This document shows positions 1-9,609 of a DNA stretch of 64,000 nt, one piece after another (positions within the stretch are counted from its first letter, which is position 1; the number at the start of each line of letters is the position of its first letter). Source of the stretch: Streptomyces sp. SPB162 (GTDB taxonomy: Bacteria > Actinomycetota > Actinomycetes > Streptomycetales > Streptomycetaceae). Position numbers and translations under genes: made by a program. Where the stretch lies: positions 5,277,001-5,341,000 of the forward strand of contig NZ_JAQFII010000001.1 in NCBI RefSeq assembly GCF_029504575.1. Direction: 5' to 3'. The notes beneath the pieces were generated by a model. The model worked only from the letters and a program-made list of their open reading frames with translations, did not search any database and had not been told where the DNA came from.

Positions 1-1
1 C

Positions 2-1021
2 AACTTCTGCTTCGAGCTGTGCCTGCGCCGCGTCACCGACGAGCAGATCGAGGCCCTCGACCTCTCCCGCTGGCGGCTCGCCCTCAACGGCGCGGAGCCG
101 GTCCGCGCCGACACCCTGCGGGCGTTCGCGGAGCGCTTCGCCCCCGCCGGGCTGCGGCCCCAGGCGCTGTACCCCTGCTACGGGCTGGCCGAGGCCACCC
201 TCATCGTCTCCGGCGGCGTCCCCGACGCCCCGTTCACCGAGAAGCAGGCGGACACCAAGGCCCTGGAACGCGACCAGTTGGCGGCGGCCGAGCCCGGCAG
301 CCCGCAGCGGAACCTGGTCAGCAGCGGCCGCGTCACCGACTTCGACGTACGGATCGTGGACCCGGCCGGCTACCGGCAGCTGCCGGACGGCGCCGTCGGC
401 GAGATCTGGCTGCGCGGCGACAGCGTCGCCCAGGGCTACTGGCAGCGGCCGGAGGAGTCCGACGCGACCTTCCACGGCACCCTGAACGACGGGGAGACCG
501 GGTTCCTGCGCACCGGGGACCTCGGCGTGCTGGAGGACGGCGAGCTGTTCGTCACCGGCCGCCTCAAGGAAGTGATCATCATCAACGGGCGGAACGTGTA
601 CCCGCAGGACGTCGAGTTCGCGGTGCGCGCCACCAGCCCGGCGCTGAGCCACGGTGCCGGCGCGGCCTTCAGTGTCGAGGCCGGGCGCGAACAGCTCGTG
701 GTGGTGCAGGAGGTCAAGGGCGAGGGCGCGAGCGCGGCGAGCCTGCGGGCGCTGGCCCAGCAGGTGCAGGCGATGATCGGCCAGGACTTCAACATCCCGG
801 CGGGCAACGTCCTGCTGGTCCGGCCGGGCACGGTCCGCAGGACCACCAGCGGCAAGGTGCAGCGCACCCTGATGCGGCAGCTCTTCCTCGACGGTGAGCT
901 GCGCGGCGAGTACGAGGCGCTGGACCCGGCCGTGCACGCCGTGGTGCGGGCCCGCGACACCCTGCTCGGTGAGGACCTGCTGCAACCGGAACCGGCCGGT
1001 GGGAGAGGCAGGCCGTGGTGA
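2..1021 (+). CDS. Fatty acyl-AMP ligase (FAAL), 5' end missing
   Basis: C-terminal 339 codons of an ANL-superfamily adenylating enzyme; the N-terminal part lies before the window. It would activate a fatty acid as acyl-AMP and pass it to a carrier protein. The aromatic motif YGLAEATL, the A7-A8 stretch RTGDLG followed by GELFVTGR, and IIINGRNVYPQDVE are typical of FAALs rather than acyl-CoA ligases. The A10-type lysine region is visible as RRTTSGKVQR. The stop codon overlaps the GTG start of the next gene, so the two are translationally coupled. Context (acyl-CoA dehydrogenase, ACP, KS-AT-ACP) says it primes a lipid chain on the ACP at 2834. Chain length of the fatty acid cannot be read from the sequence. 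Confidence 0.85.
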   Translation, partial: NFCFELCLRRVTDEQIEALDLSRWRLALNGAEPVRADTLRAFAERFAPAGLRPQALYPCYGLAEATLIVSGGVPDAPFTEKQADTKALERDQLAAAEPGSPQRNLVSSGRVTDFDVRIVDPAGYRQLPDGAVGEIWLRGDSVAQGYWQRPEESDATFHGTLNDGETGFLRTGDLGVLEDGELFVTGRLKEVIIINGRNVYPQDVEFAVRATSPALSHGAGAAFSVEAGREQLVVVQEVKGEGASAASLRALAQQVQAMIGQDFNIPAGNVLLVRPGTVRRTTSGKVQRTLMRQLFLDGELRGEYEALDPAVHAVVRARDTLLGEDLLQPEPAGGRGRPW

Positions 1022-2981
1022 CCAGGCCCGTGACCGGCACTGCCGCCTCCCTCGTCGAGGCGCCCGCACCGCAGCAGCGTGAGGCTGCGGTGCAGGCGCG
1101 CGTCGCCGAGTTGGAGCAGTTGCTCGGCGACCCCCGTGACCCGGACAACCCCTTCGGGCACGACGCGCTGCTCGCCGCCGACGACCGCAGCGAGCTCCTC
1201 CCCTCGGCGGAGGACGCGCTCACCGGCTTCGGGCTGAACCACGAGTTCGTGCCCGAGGACCTCGGCGGCCGGCTCGCCCGGGTGGACACCCTCGCCCGGG
1301 TGCTGCGCCCGGTCTTCCGCCGCGACGCCTCGCTCGCGCTGGGGTACGGGGTGACCTCGTTCCTCGCCGCGGTCGCGGTGTGGGCGGCCGGCACTCCGGA
1401 GCAGCGCCGGTGGACCGCCGACCTGCTGCTGGGCGGTGGCCGGCTGGCCATCGCGTACCACGAACTGGCCCACGGCAACGACTTCGTCCGCAACGAGTTC
1501 ACGGCGCTGCCCGACGGCGCCGGCTTCCGGCTGGACGGCCGCAAGGAAGTGATCAACAACGCCGGGCGCGCCGAGGCGCTCGTCCTGTTCAGCCGCACCG
1601 CGAAGGAGGCCGGCGCCCGCAGCCACTCCGTGTTGCTCGTCGACAAGAGCGTGCTGCCCGCCGACCGGTTCGAGCACCTGCCGCGCTACCGCACGGTCGG
1701 GGTGAAGGGCTGCGAGATCGGCGGCTTCCACTTCCGTGACTGCCCGCTGCCCGGCGACGCGCTCGTCGGCGGCCTGGGTGAAGGCGTATCGAGATCGCCC
1801 TGCGGTCCTTCCAGATCACCCGCAGCGCCATCCCCGCGATGGTGCTGGCGGGCGCCGACACGGCGCTGCGCACCGTGGTCGGCTTCGCCGTCGACCGGCA
1901 GCTGTACGGCCGTTCCGTGCTGGAGATCCCGCATGCCAGGTCGACCGTGGCCGGCGCCTTCACCGACCTGCTGATCTGCGACTCCCTCGCCTTGGCCGCC
2001 ACCCGGGCGGTCCATCTGCTGCCCGGCCAGACCAGCGTGTACGCGGCGGTGGTGAAGTACCTGGTGCCCAAACTGCTGCAGGACGCCACCTACGACCTGT
2101 CGATCGTGTTGGGCGCCAACTTCTACGTGCGCAACGGCGAGTACGGCATCTTCCAGAAGCACGTGCGCGACCTGCCGATGACCAGCCTCGGACACGCCGG
2201 GACCGCCGCCTGCCAGGCCACGATCATCCCGCAACTGCCGCGGCTGGCCCGCAAGTCGTGGTTCGCGGGCGAGCCCGCGCCCGCCTCGCTCTTCCGCAGC
2301 TGGGAGGGGCTGCCGCCGCTCGACACGAGCCGGCTGTCGCTGGCTGCGGAGGGCGACGCCCTCGCGGCGTCCCTGGTGAGCGGGTACGACTGGCTGCGGG
2401 CCACCGGCAGCGGCGGCACGGACGCGGCCGCGCTGATCGAACTCGTCCGCATCCTCGTCGAGGAGCTGCGCGAACTGCAGGGCGAGTGCACGGAGATGCC
2501 GCCCGAGGACCGCACCGTACTGGCCAGCCCGCACGCCTACGCGCTCGCCGACCGGTACGCCCTGGTGCTCGCGGGATCCGCCGTCCTGAACGTCTGGCGG
2601 GAACAGTTGGGGGGCGGCTCGCCGTTCCTGGCCGACCCGGCCTGGCCGACGGCCGCGCTCGCGCGGATCGCCCGGCGGCTGGGCCTGCCCGTCCCGGAAC
2701 GCACCAGGGACGAGGTGGACTGGCTGCTCGGCGAGGTCCTCGACCGGTACCACGGCGAGCGCAGCTACGACCTCTACGACAGCCCCCTCCCCGGCCGGTT
2801 GAGCGGCACCGAGACACACAAGAGGAGTCGGACATGGTGGTTCCCGGCAGTGGTGTCCAGGAGCGGGAGTTTCGCGGGTGGCTCCTGGAGAAGCTCGGCC
2901 AGTACCTGCGACGGCCCGCGGCGGACATCGACATCAGCGTGCCCTTCGCGGAGTACGGCATCGACTCGGTGGCCGCGCTGA
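1015..2981 (+). CDS. Acyl-CoA/acyl-ACP dehydrogenase, interrupted by a frameshift
   Basis: A flavin-dependent acyl dehydrogenase that probably adds an alpha,beta double bond to the chain loaded by the neighbouring FAAL. The first part reads from GTG 1015 to about 1788 (for example YHELAHGNDFVRNEF, GRKEVINNAGRAEALV). The rest reads one frame over from about 1791 (EIALRSFQITRSAIP, then RTVVGFAVDRQLYGRSV). One base appears to be missing near 1789 in gtatcgag. With the break repaired the protein is about 655 residues, longer than a simple ACAD, with a helical C-terminal extension. The repaired frame stops only at 2981, 148 nt inside the ACP gene, so a second indel near its 3' end is possible; a TGA in the original frame lies at 2800. 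Confidence 0.7.
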
Positions 2982-3235
2982 GCATCTTCGGTGACATCGA
3001 GGACGGATTCGGGCTCTACCTGGAGCCGACGGTGGCTTGGGACCACCCCACGGTGCAGTCCCTCGCCCGCTATCTGGCCTCCGAGTCCGCCCGCAGCGCC
3101 ACCGGCCCGCTGACGGAGGCCCCTTACGGCGAACCGATCGGCGGGAACCAGGCGGGCGGCGATCCGACCGACCCCCGCGACGATCCCGGCACGGCGGGCT
3201 GGACACGGAACACGCCGGGGGGTGGACCGCGGTGA
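2834..3235 (+). CDS. Acyl carrier protein
   Basis: 133-residue carrier protein. The phosphopantetheine attachment Ser is in YGIDSVAALS, followed by the usual helix III region and a long Gly/Pro/Asp-rich tail. ATG 2834 is preceded by AGAGGAGTCGG, a good ribosome binding site. It lies between the acyl dehydrogenase and the KS-AT-ACP gene, whose GTG start overlaps its stop (GTGA at 3232-3235). The likely role is to carry the FAAL-activated fatty acid, first to the dehydrogenase and then to the KS. Confidence 0.8.
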   Translation: MVVPGSGVQEREFRGWLLEKLGQYLRRPAADIDISVPFAEYGIDSVAALSIFGDIEDGFGLYLEPTVAWDHPTVQSLARYLASESARSATGPLTEAPYGEPIGGNQAGGDPTDPRDDPGTAGWTRNTPGGGPR

Positions 3236-6200
3236 ACCCGATCGCCGTTCTCGGCCTGGACTGCCGCTTCCCAGGGGCCCCCGACCCGGGGGCTTACTGG
3301 GACCTGCTCGCCGCCGGCGCCGACGGCGTCGGGCCGAGACCCGCCTCCCGCCGGGTCGGGGACACCCGCCGGACGAGCGGGCCCGTCGCCCGTCCCGACG
3401 GCGGGTTCATCGACGACGCCGACGCGTTCGACCACGTCTTCTTCGGCATCGGCCGCGCCGAGGCCGCCGCGATGGACCCGCAGCAGCGGCTGCTGCTGCA
3501 GACCGCCTGGCGCGCCCTGGAGGACGCCGGCATCAACCCCAGAAGCCTGGCCGGCAGCGGCACCGGCATCTACGTGGGCGCCATGGCCGACGACTGGTCC
3601 CGGCTGCGGCTGGCCGACGACGCGGCGATCACCCCGCGCACCGGCACCGGCGCCGGCCGGGCGATCCTCGCCAACCGGCTCTCGTACCAGCTGGACCTGC
3701 GCGGCCCCAGCCTCACCGTCGACTCCGCCTGCTCCTCCGCGCTGATCGCCGTGCACCTCGCGATGGGCGCGCTGCTGTCCGGCGAGTGCGACATCGCCCT
3801 GGCCTGCGGGGTCAACCTGGTGATGTCCGACGTCCTGGACGAGATCTACGGGCAGTCGGGGCTCGCCGCCCCGGATGGCCGCTGCAAGCCCTTCGGCGCG
3901 CAGGCCGACGGCATCGGCCGCGCCGAGGGAGTCGGCGCCGTCGTGCTGCAGCGGCCGGCGGCCGCCCGCGCGGCGGGCCGCCCGGTCCGGGCGCTGCTGC
4001 TGGGCAGCGCCGTCAACCAGGACGGTCGCAGCAACGGCATCATGGCCCCGTCCCGGCGTGCCCAGCGCGAGGTGATCGAGGCCGCCTGCCGGCGGGCCGG
4101 GGTGGAGCCGCAGCGGGTCGGGTGGGTCGAGGCGCACGGCACCGGCACCCCGGTCGGCGACCTCATCGAGGCCCGCGCGCTCGGTGACGTGTACGGCGGA
4201 CTGCGGCCGGAACCCTGCGCGATCAGTTCGGTGAAGGGCAACATCGGCCACGCGGAGGGCGCGGCGGGCATCGCGGGCCTGATCAAGGCCGTGCTGGCTC
4301 TGGAGCACCGGTTGGTCCCGCCGGTCAGGACCGCCGGGGGCGAGCACCCGGGACTCGACCTGTCCTCGCACGGCCTGCGGCTGCTGACCGAACCCCTGCC
4401 GCTGCCCGAGGGGGAGATGCTCGCGGCCGTCTCCAGTTTCGGCATGGGCGGCAGCAACGCCCATGTGGTGCTGTCCTCCGCGCCCCGCCCGGCCCCCGCC
4501 GTTGTGCGGGACACGCACACCGAGGACGGCGGGAGCGGCGAGCACCCCGGCGTGTTCACCCTGACCGCGCCCAGCGCCGAGGCGCTGCGCCGCAACCTCG
4601 TGGTCCAGGCCCGGTCGCTCGCGGCCCGTGTGCAGGAGCCCGTCACCCCGCTGTGCTGGACCAGCAACGTGACGCGGACCGGTATGGCGTACCGGATCGC
4701 GATCCCGGCCGACGACACCGCGGGGCTCGCCGCCGCGCTGGACGCCGCCGCGGAGGCGGGGGAGGGCGTGCAGGAGCCGCCGGAACCGCCGGTCGTGGCG
4801 TTCCTCTACACCGGCCAGGGCGCCCAGTACCCGGGGATGACCAGCCGGCTGTACCGCGAGTCACCGCTCTACCGGCACTACCTCGACGAGGCCTCCCGCG
4901 CCCTGGAACCGCACCTCGGCGAGTCGGTCACCGAACTGCTGCTCGGCCGTGACGAGCGGGTGCACCGCACCGGCTGGACCCAGCCGGCCGTCTTCGCCGT
5001 GCAGTACGCGCTGACCGGCTACCTGCAGGAGCTGGGGGTGCGGCCCGGCGCCGTACTGGGGCACAGCATCGGTGAGTTCGCGGCGGCCGTGGCCGCCGGG
5101 GCGCTCGGTCTGCGGGACGCCGCCGCGCTCGTCACGGCCCGCGGCACCGCGATGGAGGCGCTGCCGGCGGGCGGCGGGATGCTCGCGGTGCGGGCGCACC
5201 CCGACGATCTGCGCGAACTCCTCGCGGACGAACCACTGGTGGGCCTGGGCGCCGCCAACGGCGCCGCCGCCTCGGTGCTCTCCGGCGACCTGACGGCGCT
5301 GGCCAGGATCCGCGAGCAGCTCGGGGCCCGCGGGGTGGGCTGCACCCCGCTGAAGGTCTCGCACGCCTTCCACTCGGTGCTGATGGACCCGGTGCTGCCC
5401 GGCTTTGCCGAGACGGCCGGCACCGTCGACGCCGCGCCGCCCCAGGTGCCGCTGGCCTCCACCCGCTACGGGCGGATGCTGCGCGACGAGCCGATGGACG
5501 GCGCGTACTGGACAGGCCAGGCGGCCGAGCCGGTGCTCTTCTCGTCCGCGCTGGGCGCGCTCAACGAGGCGCTGGCCCCCACCCATCTGATCGAGATCGG
5601 CCCGAAGCCACAACTGCTGCCGCTGGCGGGGCGGGCCGGCCTGCGCGGGGACATCGAGTTCCTGCACCCGGCGCCCGGCGCCGAGGCGTCGGGCCGGGAC
5701 CTGGCGGAGCTGGTCGCCGCGCTGTTCCGGGCCGGGCTCGACCCGGAGTGGGACGCGCTCTACGCACCGCGCCGGCGCACCGCCGAACGGCTGCGGCCCT
5801 ATGTGTTCTCCGACCGGCACCGCTTCTGGCACCAGCCGGCCGAACCCGGCGAGCGGCAGCCCGCCGGGCCCGCCGAGCCCGCCGGGCGGCGGAGCGCCAA
5901 GCCCGTCGTGCGCCCGGCGCAGCCCGCCCTCGCGTTGGGCCCGCCGGCCGCGCTGCCGGCCGAGTTCGCCGGGCCGGACGCTGCGCCGGCCCGGCTGGAC
6001 ACGCTGTCGCGGGAGCGGGAGCCGGTGCTGTCCGCCGTCATCGAGGCGGTCGCGGAGGTCGGCGACTATCCGCTGGAGCAGGTCGTGCGCTCGGCACGGT
6101 TCTACGAGGATCTGGGGTTCGACTCCGTGATGATCATGCAGCTCAAGGACCGGATCGAGGCGCGGCTGCCGGACGCCGGAGAGATCTCCGTGCAGCAACT

Positions 6201-6273
6201 GCTGCCCGCGCTGCGCTCCGTGGGCTCGCTGGCGGAGTTCCTGACCGAGTGCGTCAGCGTGCGTACGCCGTGA
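3232..6273 (+). CDS. Type I PKS, one module: KS-AT-ACP
   Basis: 1013-residue single-module PKS. KS occupies about residues 1-430, with active-site Cys in DSACSSALIA and His in EAHGTGT and KGNIGHAEG. AT covers about 520-860, with YTGQGAQYPGM, GHSIGEFAAA and HAFHS, a malonyl-CoA signature. A Pro/Ala-rich linker of about 70 residues leads to an ACP near 930-1000 (EDLGFDSVMIMQL). There is no KR, DH or ER, so the product should be a beta-ketoacyl thioester. There is no thioesterase either, which fits off-loading by the next gene, a KSIII whose GTG overlaps this stop codon. Confidence 0.9.
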   Translation: MNPIAVLGLDCRFPGAPDPGAYWDLLAAGADGVGPRPASRRVGDTRRTSGPVARPDGGFIDDADAFDHVFFGIGRAEAAAMDPQQRLLLQTAWRALEDAGINPRSLAGSGTGIYVGAMADDWSRLRLADDAAITPRTGTGAGRAILANRLSYQLDLRGPSLTVDSACSSALIAVHLAMGALLSGECDIALACGVNLVMSDVLDEIYGQSGLAAPDGRCKPFGAQADGIGRAEGVGAVVLQRPAAARAAGRPVRALLLGSAVNQDGRSNGIMAPSRRAQREVIEAACRRAGVEPQRVGWVEAHGTGTPVGDLIEARALGDVYGGLRPEPCAISSVKGNIGHAEGAAGIAGLIKAVLALEHRLVPPVRTAGGEHPGLDLSSHGLRLLTEPLPLPEGEMLAAVSSFGMGGSNAHVVLSSAPRPAPAVVRDTHTEDGGSGEHPGVFTLTAPSAEALRRNLVVQARSLAARVQEPVTPLCWTSNVTRTGMAYRIAIPADDTAGLAAALDAAAEAGEGVQEPPEPPVVAFLYTGQGAQYPGMTSRLYRESPLYRHYLDEASRALEPHLGESVTELLLGRDERVHRTGWTQPAVFAVQYALTGYLQELGVRPGAVLGHSIGEFAAAVAAGALGLRDAAALVTARGTAMEALPAGGGMLAVRAHPDDLRELLADEPLVGLGAANGAAASVLSGDLTALARIREQLGARGVGCTPLKVSHAFHSVLMDPVLPGFAETAGTVDAAPPQVPLASTRYGRMLRDEPMDGAYWTGQAAEPVLFSSALGALNEALAPTHLIEIGPKPQLLPLAGRAGLRGDIEFLHPAPGAEASGRDLAELVAALFRAGLDPEWDALYAPRRRTAERLRPYVFSDRHRFWHQPAEPGERQPAGPAEPAGRRSAKPVVRPAQPALALGPPAALPAEFAGPDAAPARLDTLSREREPVLSAVIEAVAEVGDYPLEQVVRSARFYEDLGFDSVMIMQLKDRIEARLPDAGEISVQQLLPALRSVGSLAEFLTECVSVRTP

Positions 6274-7289
6274 CGGGGGCGACGGCGTACCTGGCTTCCG
6301 CCGGTACAGCGCTGCCCGGAGTGCCGGTGGACAACGCCACCCTGGGGAAGCTGCTCGGTGTGAGCGAGGAGTGGATCGACATCTTCGTCGGCACCAGGAC
6401 CCGGCACTTCGCCTGGGACCTGGCCACCGGCGAGGTCCACCAGAGCCTCACCGACCTGTGCGCGGAAGCCGGGGACCTGGCCATCGCCGGCGCCGGTCTC
6501 GACCCCTCCGACATCGAGTTCCTCGTCCTCGCCACCGCGACCCCCGACACCCTGCTGCCGACCACGGCCGCCCGGGTCGCCGACCGGCTGGGGCTCAACT
6601 ACCTGCCCGCGTACCAGCTCCAGGCCGGTTGCTCCGGCGCGGTGCAAGCCATCGACCTGGGACGTTCCCTGATCGCGGGTGGCAGCGGCGCGGGGCTGGT
6701 GATCGGCGGGGACGTCACCAACCGCCATCTCGACGTGCGTCGCGACCTGAGCCGGATGCCCACCGAGGAGCTGGTGAACTACGTGCTGTTCGGGGACGGC
6801 GCGGGCGCCGCCGTCCTCACCGCGGAGCCGGCCGGCGAACGCGTCGCGCTGCGCGGCGTGCTCAACCGCTTCGCCGGGCTCGGCCGCCCGCCCGGCCAGA
6901 TCATCGACTGGTACGGGACCACCGACCGGCACAGCGAACGCCAGATGATCTCCGAGGACTACAAGGAGATCGAGGAGAGCGTCCCGGTCATGGCCGTGGA
7001 GATCCTCTGGGACCTCCTGGGCCTGCTGGACTGGAAGGTCGAGGACCTGGACTTCCTGCTGCCGCCTCAGCTGTCCACCCGGATGACGCAGCGCATCGTG
7101 GAGCACATGGCGGTGCCCGGCGCCCGCGAGATCAGCTGTGTCTCCGACACCGGCAACACCGGTAACGCCCTGCCCTTCCAGCAGATCGAACGACTGCTGC
7201 CGGAGCTGGGGTCCGGCCAGCGCGCGCTCGCCGTCGCGGTGGAGTCCAGCAAGTGGATCAAGACCGGGCTGGCCCTGGAGAAGGCCTGA
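6270..7289 (+). CDS. FabH-like ketoacyl-ACP synthase III, probably ring-forming
   Basis: 339-residue thiolase-fold KSIII. Cys121 in QAGCSGAVQ is the nucleophile and Asn296 in GNTGNALP matches the FabH asparagine. At the position of the FabH histidine (canonical PHQ) this protein has Pro266 (LLPPQLST), so the usual Cys-His-Asn triad is incomplete. GTG 6270 overlaps the stop of the PKS gene. In tetronate pathways a KSIII of this type joins a beta-ketoacyl thioester to glyceryl-ACP; the FkbH and ACP genes immediately downstream support the same role here. A plain FabH role in fatty acid synthesis is unlikely in this context. Confidence 0.8.
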   Translation: MTGATAYLASAGTALPGVPVDNATLGKLLGVSEEWIDIFVGTRTRHFAWDLATGEVHQSLTDLCAEAGDLAIAGAGLDPSDIEFLVLATATPDTLLPTTAARVADRLGLNYLPAYQLQAGCSGAVQAIDLGRSLIAGGSGAGLVIGGDVTNRHLDVRRDLSRMPTEELVNYVLFGDGAGAAVLTAEPAGERVALRGVLNRFAGLGRPPGQIIDWYGTTDRHSERQMISEDYKEIEESVPVMAVEILWDLLGLLDWKVEDLDFLLPPQLSTRMTQRIVEHMAVPGAREISCVSDTGNTGNALPFQQIERLLPELGSGQRALAVAVESSKWIKTGLALEKA

Positions 7290-7327
7290 GAAGGCTTGAG
7301 AAGGCCTGACCAGGTCTGAGAAGGACG
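7278..7327 (+). repeat. Five tandem 10-bp repeats spanning KSIII stop and next RBS
   Basis: Five degenerate copies of GAGAAGGCCT run from the last KSIII codons across its stop and into the intergenic gap. The final copy (GAGAAGGACG) supplies the purine-rich ribosome binding site of the FkbH gene. Copy number changes would alter the spacing between the two genes. Confidence 0.75.
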
Positions 7328-7338
7328 GATTGCGTCAC

Positions 7339-9294
7339 ATGACAACAGGACTGGAACGGCTGCGGGAGCTCAAGGCACTCGGGCGGCTGGAGGCCGAGTA
7401 CGACCGGGTCGCCCCGCTGCTCGCGGAGCTCACCGACGACCCCGGCACGTCCGGCGCCGCCGATCTGCCGCGCGCCGGCCGGCTGCTCGCCGGCCTCGAC
7501 CGTGCCGCCGTCCTGGCCGCCCACCCGGAAACCCCTGTCGTCACCGTCGCCGTCACCGGTCAGTCCACCGTGGCGCAGCTCGTCGACCCGCTCACGGCGG
7601 AGCTGGCGCGGCACGGACTGCTGCTGCACCCCGTCCTCGGCGACCACGGCGCCTATCTGCACGACCTCACCTCCGAGCAGGGGCTCTTCCACGGTCTGGC
7701 GGCCGACCTCTCGCTCTGCCTGCTGGACGCCGAGACCGTCTTCTCCGAGGTGCCGCTGCCCTGGGACGTCGCCGCACTGTCCCGCGCCGCCGACGACGTA
7801 CTGGAGCGGCTCACCGCACTGGCCGCCCGACACGCCGAGCGTGCCAAACCCGCCGGGACGCTGGTGCTCAACACACTGCCGCTGCTGCGCCGCCACACCC
7901 ACCAGCTCGTCGATCACCGCTCGCGCGCGCAACTCGGCGCGGTGTGGCGGGAGTTCAACGCGGCGGTGCTGCGGCTGACCGAGCGCTTCCCGGGGCTGGC
8001 CGTCATCGACCTCGACCCGCTGATCGCCGAGACCGGCCCCGTCTCGGACCCGCGGCTGGCCGGTTACGCCAAGGCCCAGTACACCGCGCCGCTCCTCGCC
8101 GGCTATGCCCGCGAGGCGGCCCACCTCGCCAGGTCGCTGCGCGGGATGACGAAGAAGTGCCTGGTGCTCGACCTGGACGACACGCTCTGGGACGGCATCC
8201 TGGGCGACGCGGGAGCGGACGGGATCGCGGCGGCCGGGACGCTGCGCGGTGAGGCGTTCGGGGCGTTCCAGCGGACCGTGCGACAGCTCGGCGCGCAGGG
8301 CGTCCTCCTCGCGGTGAGCAGCAAGAACGACGCGGAGCCGGTGGCCGCCGTGCTCCGCGACCACCCCGACATGGTGCTGCGCGAGAAGGACTTCGTCCAG
8401 GTCAACGCCAACTGGCGGCCCAAGGACGGCAATGTGGCCGAGATCGCGGAGCGGCTCGGCATCGGCCTCGACTCCCTCGTCTTCGCCGACGACTCCCCGG
8501 CCGAACGCGCCCAGGTGCGGCACGGCGCCCCGCAGGTCGCCGTCGTCCCGCTCGACGACGAGCCCGCACTGCACGTGACGAGGCTGCTGGCCGACGGCTG
8601 GTTCGACACGCCCCGGCTGACGGACGAGGACCGGGCCAGGACCGGGCGGTACCGGGTGGAGCGCGAGCGCCGGGAGCTGCGCGAGGGCAGCGGCTCGCCC
8701 GCGGACTTCCTGCGCGAGCTCAAGGTGCGGGTGGAACTGAGCGCGCCGCTCGGGCACGAGTTCGCCCGGCTCGCCCAGCTCACCCAGCGCACCAACCAGT
8801 TCAACCTGACCGGCCTGCGCCCGCCCCAGGCGGACCTGGAGGCACGGGCCGCCGATCCGCGGCACCTGGTGCTGGCCGCGCGGGCCGCCGACCGGTTCGG
8901 CGACAACGGGCTCGTCGGGGCGATACTCGGCCATCGAGCGGCCGACGGGCTGCATCTGGACAACATCTGGTTGAGCTGCCGCGTTCTGGCAAGGGGCATC
9001 GAACAGGGCTGTGTCGCGGTCCTGCTGGAGCGGGCGCGGGACGCCGGGCTCGGCGCGGTGCACGCCCGCTACCGGCCGACCGCGAAGAACCACCGGGTGC
9101 GGGACTTCTACCCCTCGCTCGGCTTCGAGGAGGTGGGTGAGGACGGCGACGGTCTGGTGTTCCGCCATGACCTGCGGACGGTTCCCCCGGTGCCGGACCA
9201 CCTCGCCATCGACGCGAGGCTCGAACGACTCGCCGGACTGGCCGGACTGGCCGGACTCGCCGGACTCGACGGACCGGAAGGGGGCCGCGGATGA
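7339..9294 (+). CDS. FkbH-type HAD phosphatase/glyceryltransferase
   Basis: About 650 residues. FkbH-family enzymes dephosphorylate 1,3-bisphosphoglycerate and load D-glyceryl onto an ACP. The HAD motif is CLVLDLDDTLWDGILG (near residue 275), followed by the SSKNDAE region and FADDSPAERAQV. The C-terminal part resembles the acyltransferase-like domain of the family (LARGIEQGCVAVLLERA). It ends in a short Leu-Ala-Gly repeat. The stop overlaps the start of the discrete ACP gene (ATGA). ATG 7339 is used here; an in-frame TTG at 7330 has better spacing to the AGAAGGA site and could be the real start. Confidence 0.88.
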   Translation: MTTGLERLRELKALGRLEAEYDRVAPLLAELTDDPGTSGAADLPRAGRLLAGLDRAAVLAAHPETPVVTVAVTGQSTVAQLVDPLTAELARHGLLLHPVLGDHGAYLHDLTSEQGLFHGLAADLSLCLLDAETVFSEVPLPWDVAALSRAADDVLERLTALAARHAERAKPAGTLVLNTLPLLRRHTHQLVDHRSRAQLGAVWREFNAAVLRLTERFPGLAVIDLDPLIAETGPVSDPRLAGYAKAQYTAPLLAGYAREAAHLARSLRGMTKKCLVLDLDDTLWDGILGDAGADGIAAAGTLRGEAFGAFQRTVRQLGAQGVLLAVSSKNDAEPVAAVLRDHPDMVLREKDFVQVNANWRPKDGNVAEIAERLGIGLDSLVFADDSPAERAQVRHGAPQVAVVPLDDEPALHVTRLLADGWFDTPRLTDEDRARTGRYRVERERRELREGSGSPADFLRELKVRVELSAPLGHEFARLAQLTQRTNQFNLTGLRPPQADLEARAADPRHLVLAARAADRFGDNGLVGAILGHRAADGLHLDNIWLSCRVLARGIEQGCVAVLLERARDAGLGAVHARYRPTAKNHRVRDFYPSLGFEEVGEDGDGLVFRHDLRTVPPVPDHLAIDARLERLAGLAGLAGLAGLDGPEGGRG

Positions 9295-9545
9295 GCGGCA
9301 TCGACGACCTGGGCGGCTTCCTGCGGCTGCTGCGCAGCGAACTGGGACTCGAACTGTCCGACCGGGACGCGTACACCGACCTGGCGGACGTCGACGGCTG
9401 GGACTCGCTGCACCTGCTCCGGCTGGTGTCGCTCCTGGAGGACGAGACCGGCCGCCGGGTACCCGTCAGGGCGGTGCTGGAAGCCCGCACCTTCCAGCAG
9501 ATCCACGCCCTGGTCGCCGGCGGCGCGAGAGCCACGTCGCCGTAG
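9291..9545 (+). CDS. Discrete acyl carrier protein (likely glyceryl-ACP)
   Basis: 84-residue carrier protein with the attachment Ser in GWDSLHLLRL. Its start codon overlaps the FkbH stop, and pairing of an FkbH protein with a small ACP is the standard arrangement for glycerate-derived units. It therefore probably carries D-glyceryl for condensation by the KSIII. Confidence 0.88.
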   Translation: MSGIDDLGGFLRLLRSELGLELSDRDAYTDLADVDGWDSLHLLRLVSLLEDETGRRVPVRAVLEARTFQQIHALVAGGARATSP

Positions 9546-9609
9546 GACCCGCGCCACCGCGCACCGAGAACACCCCGCCGCTGTCGAACCACCTTCAGGA
9601 GGAGCAAGG

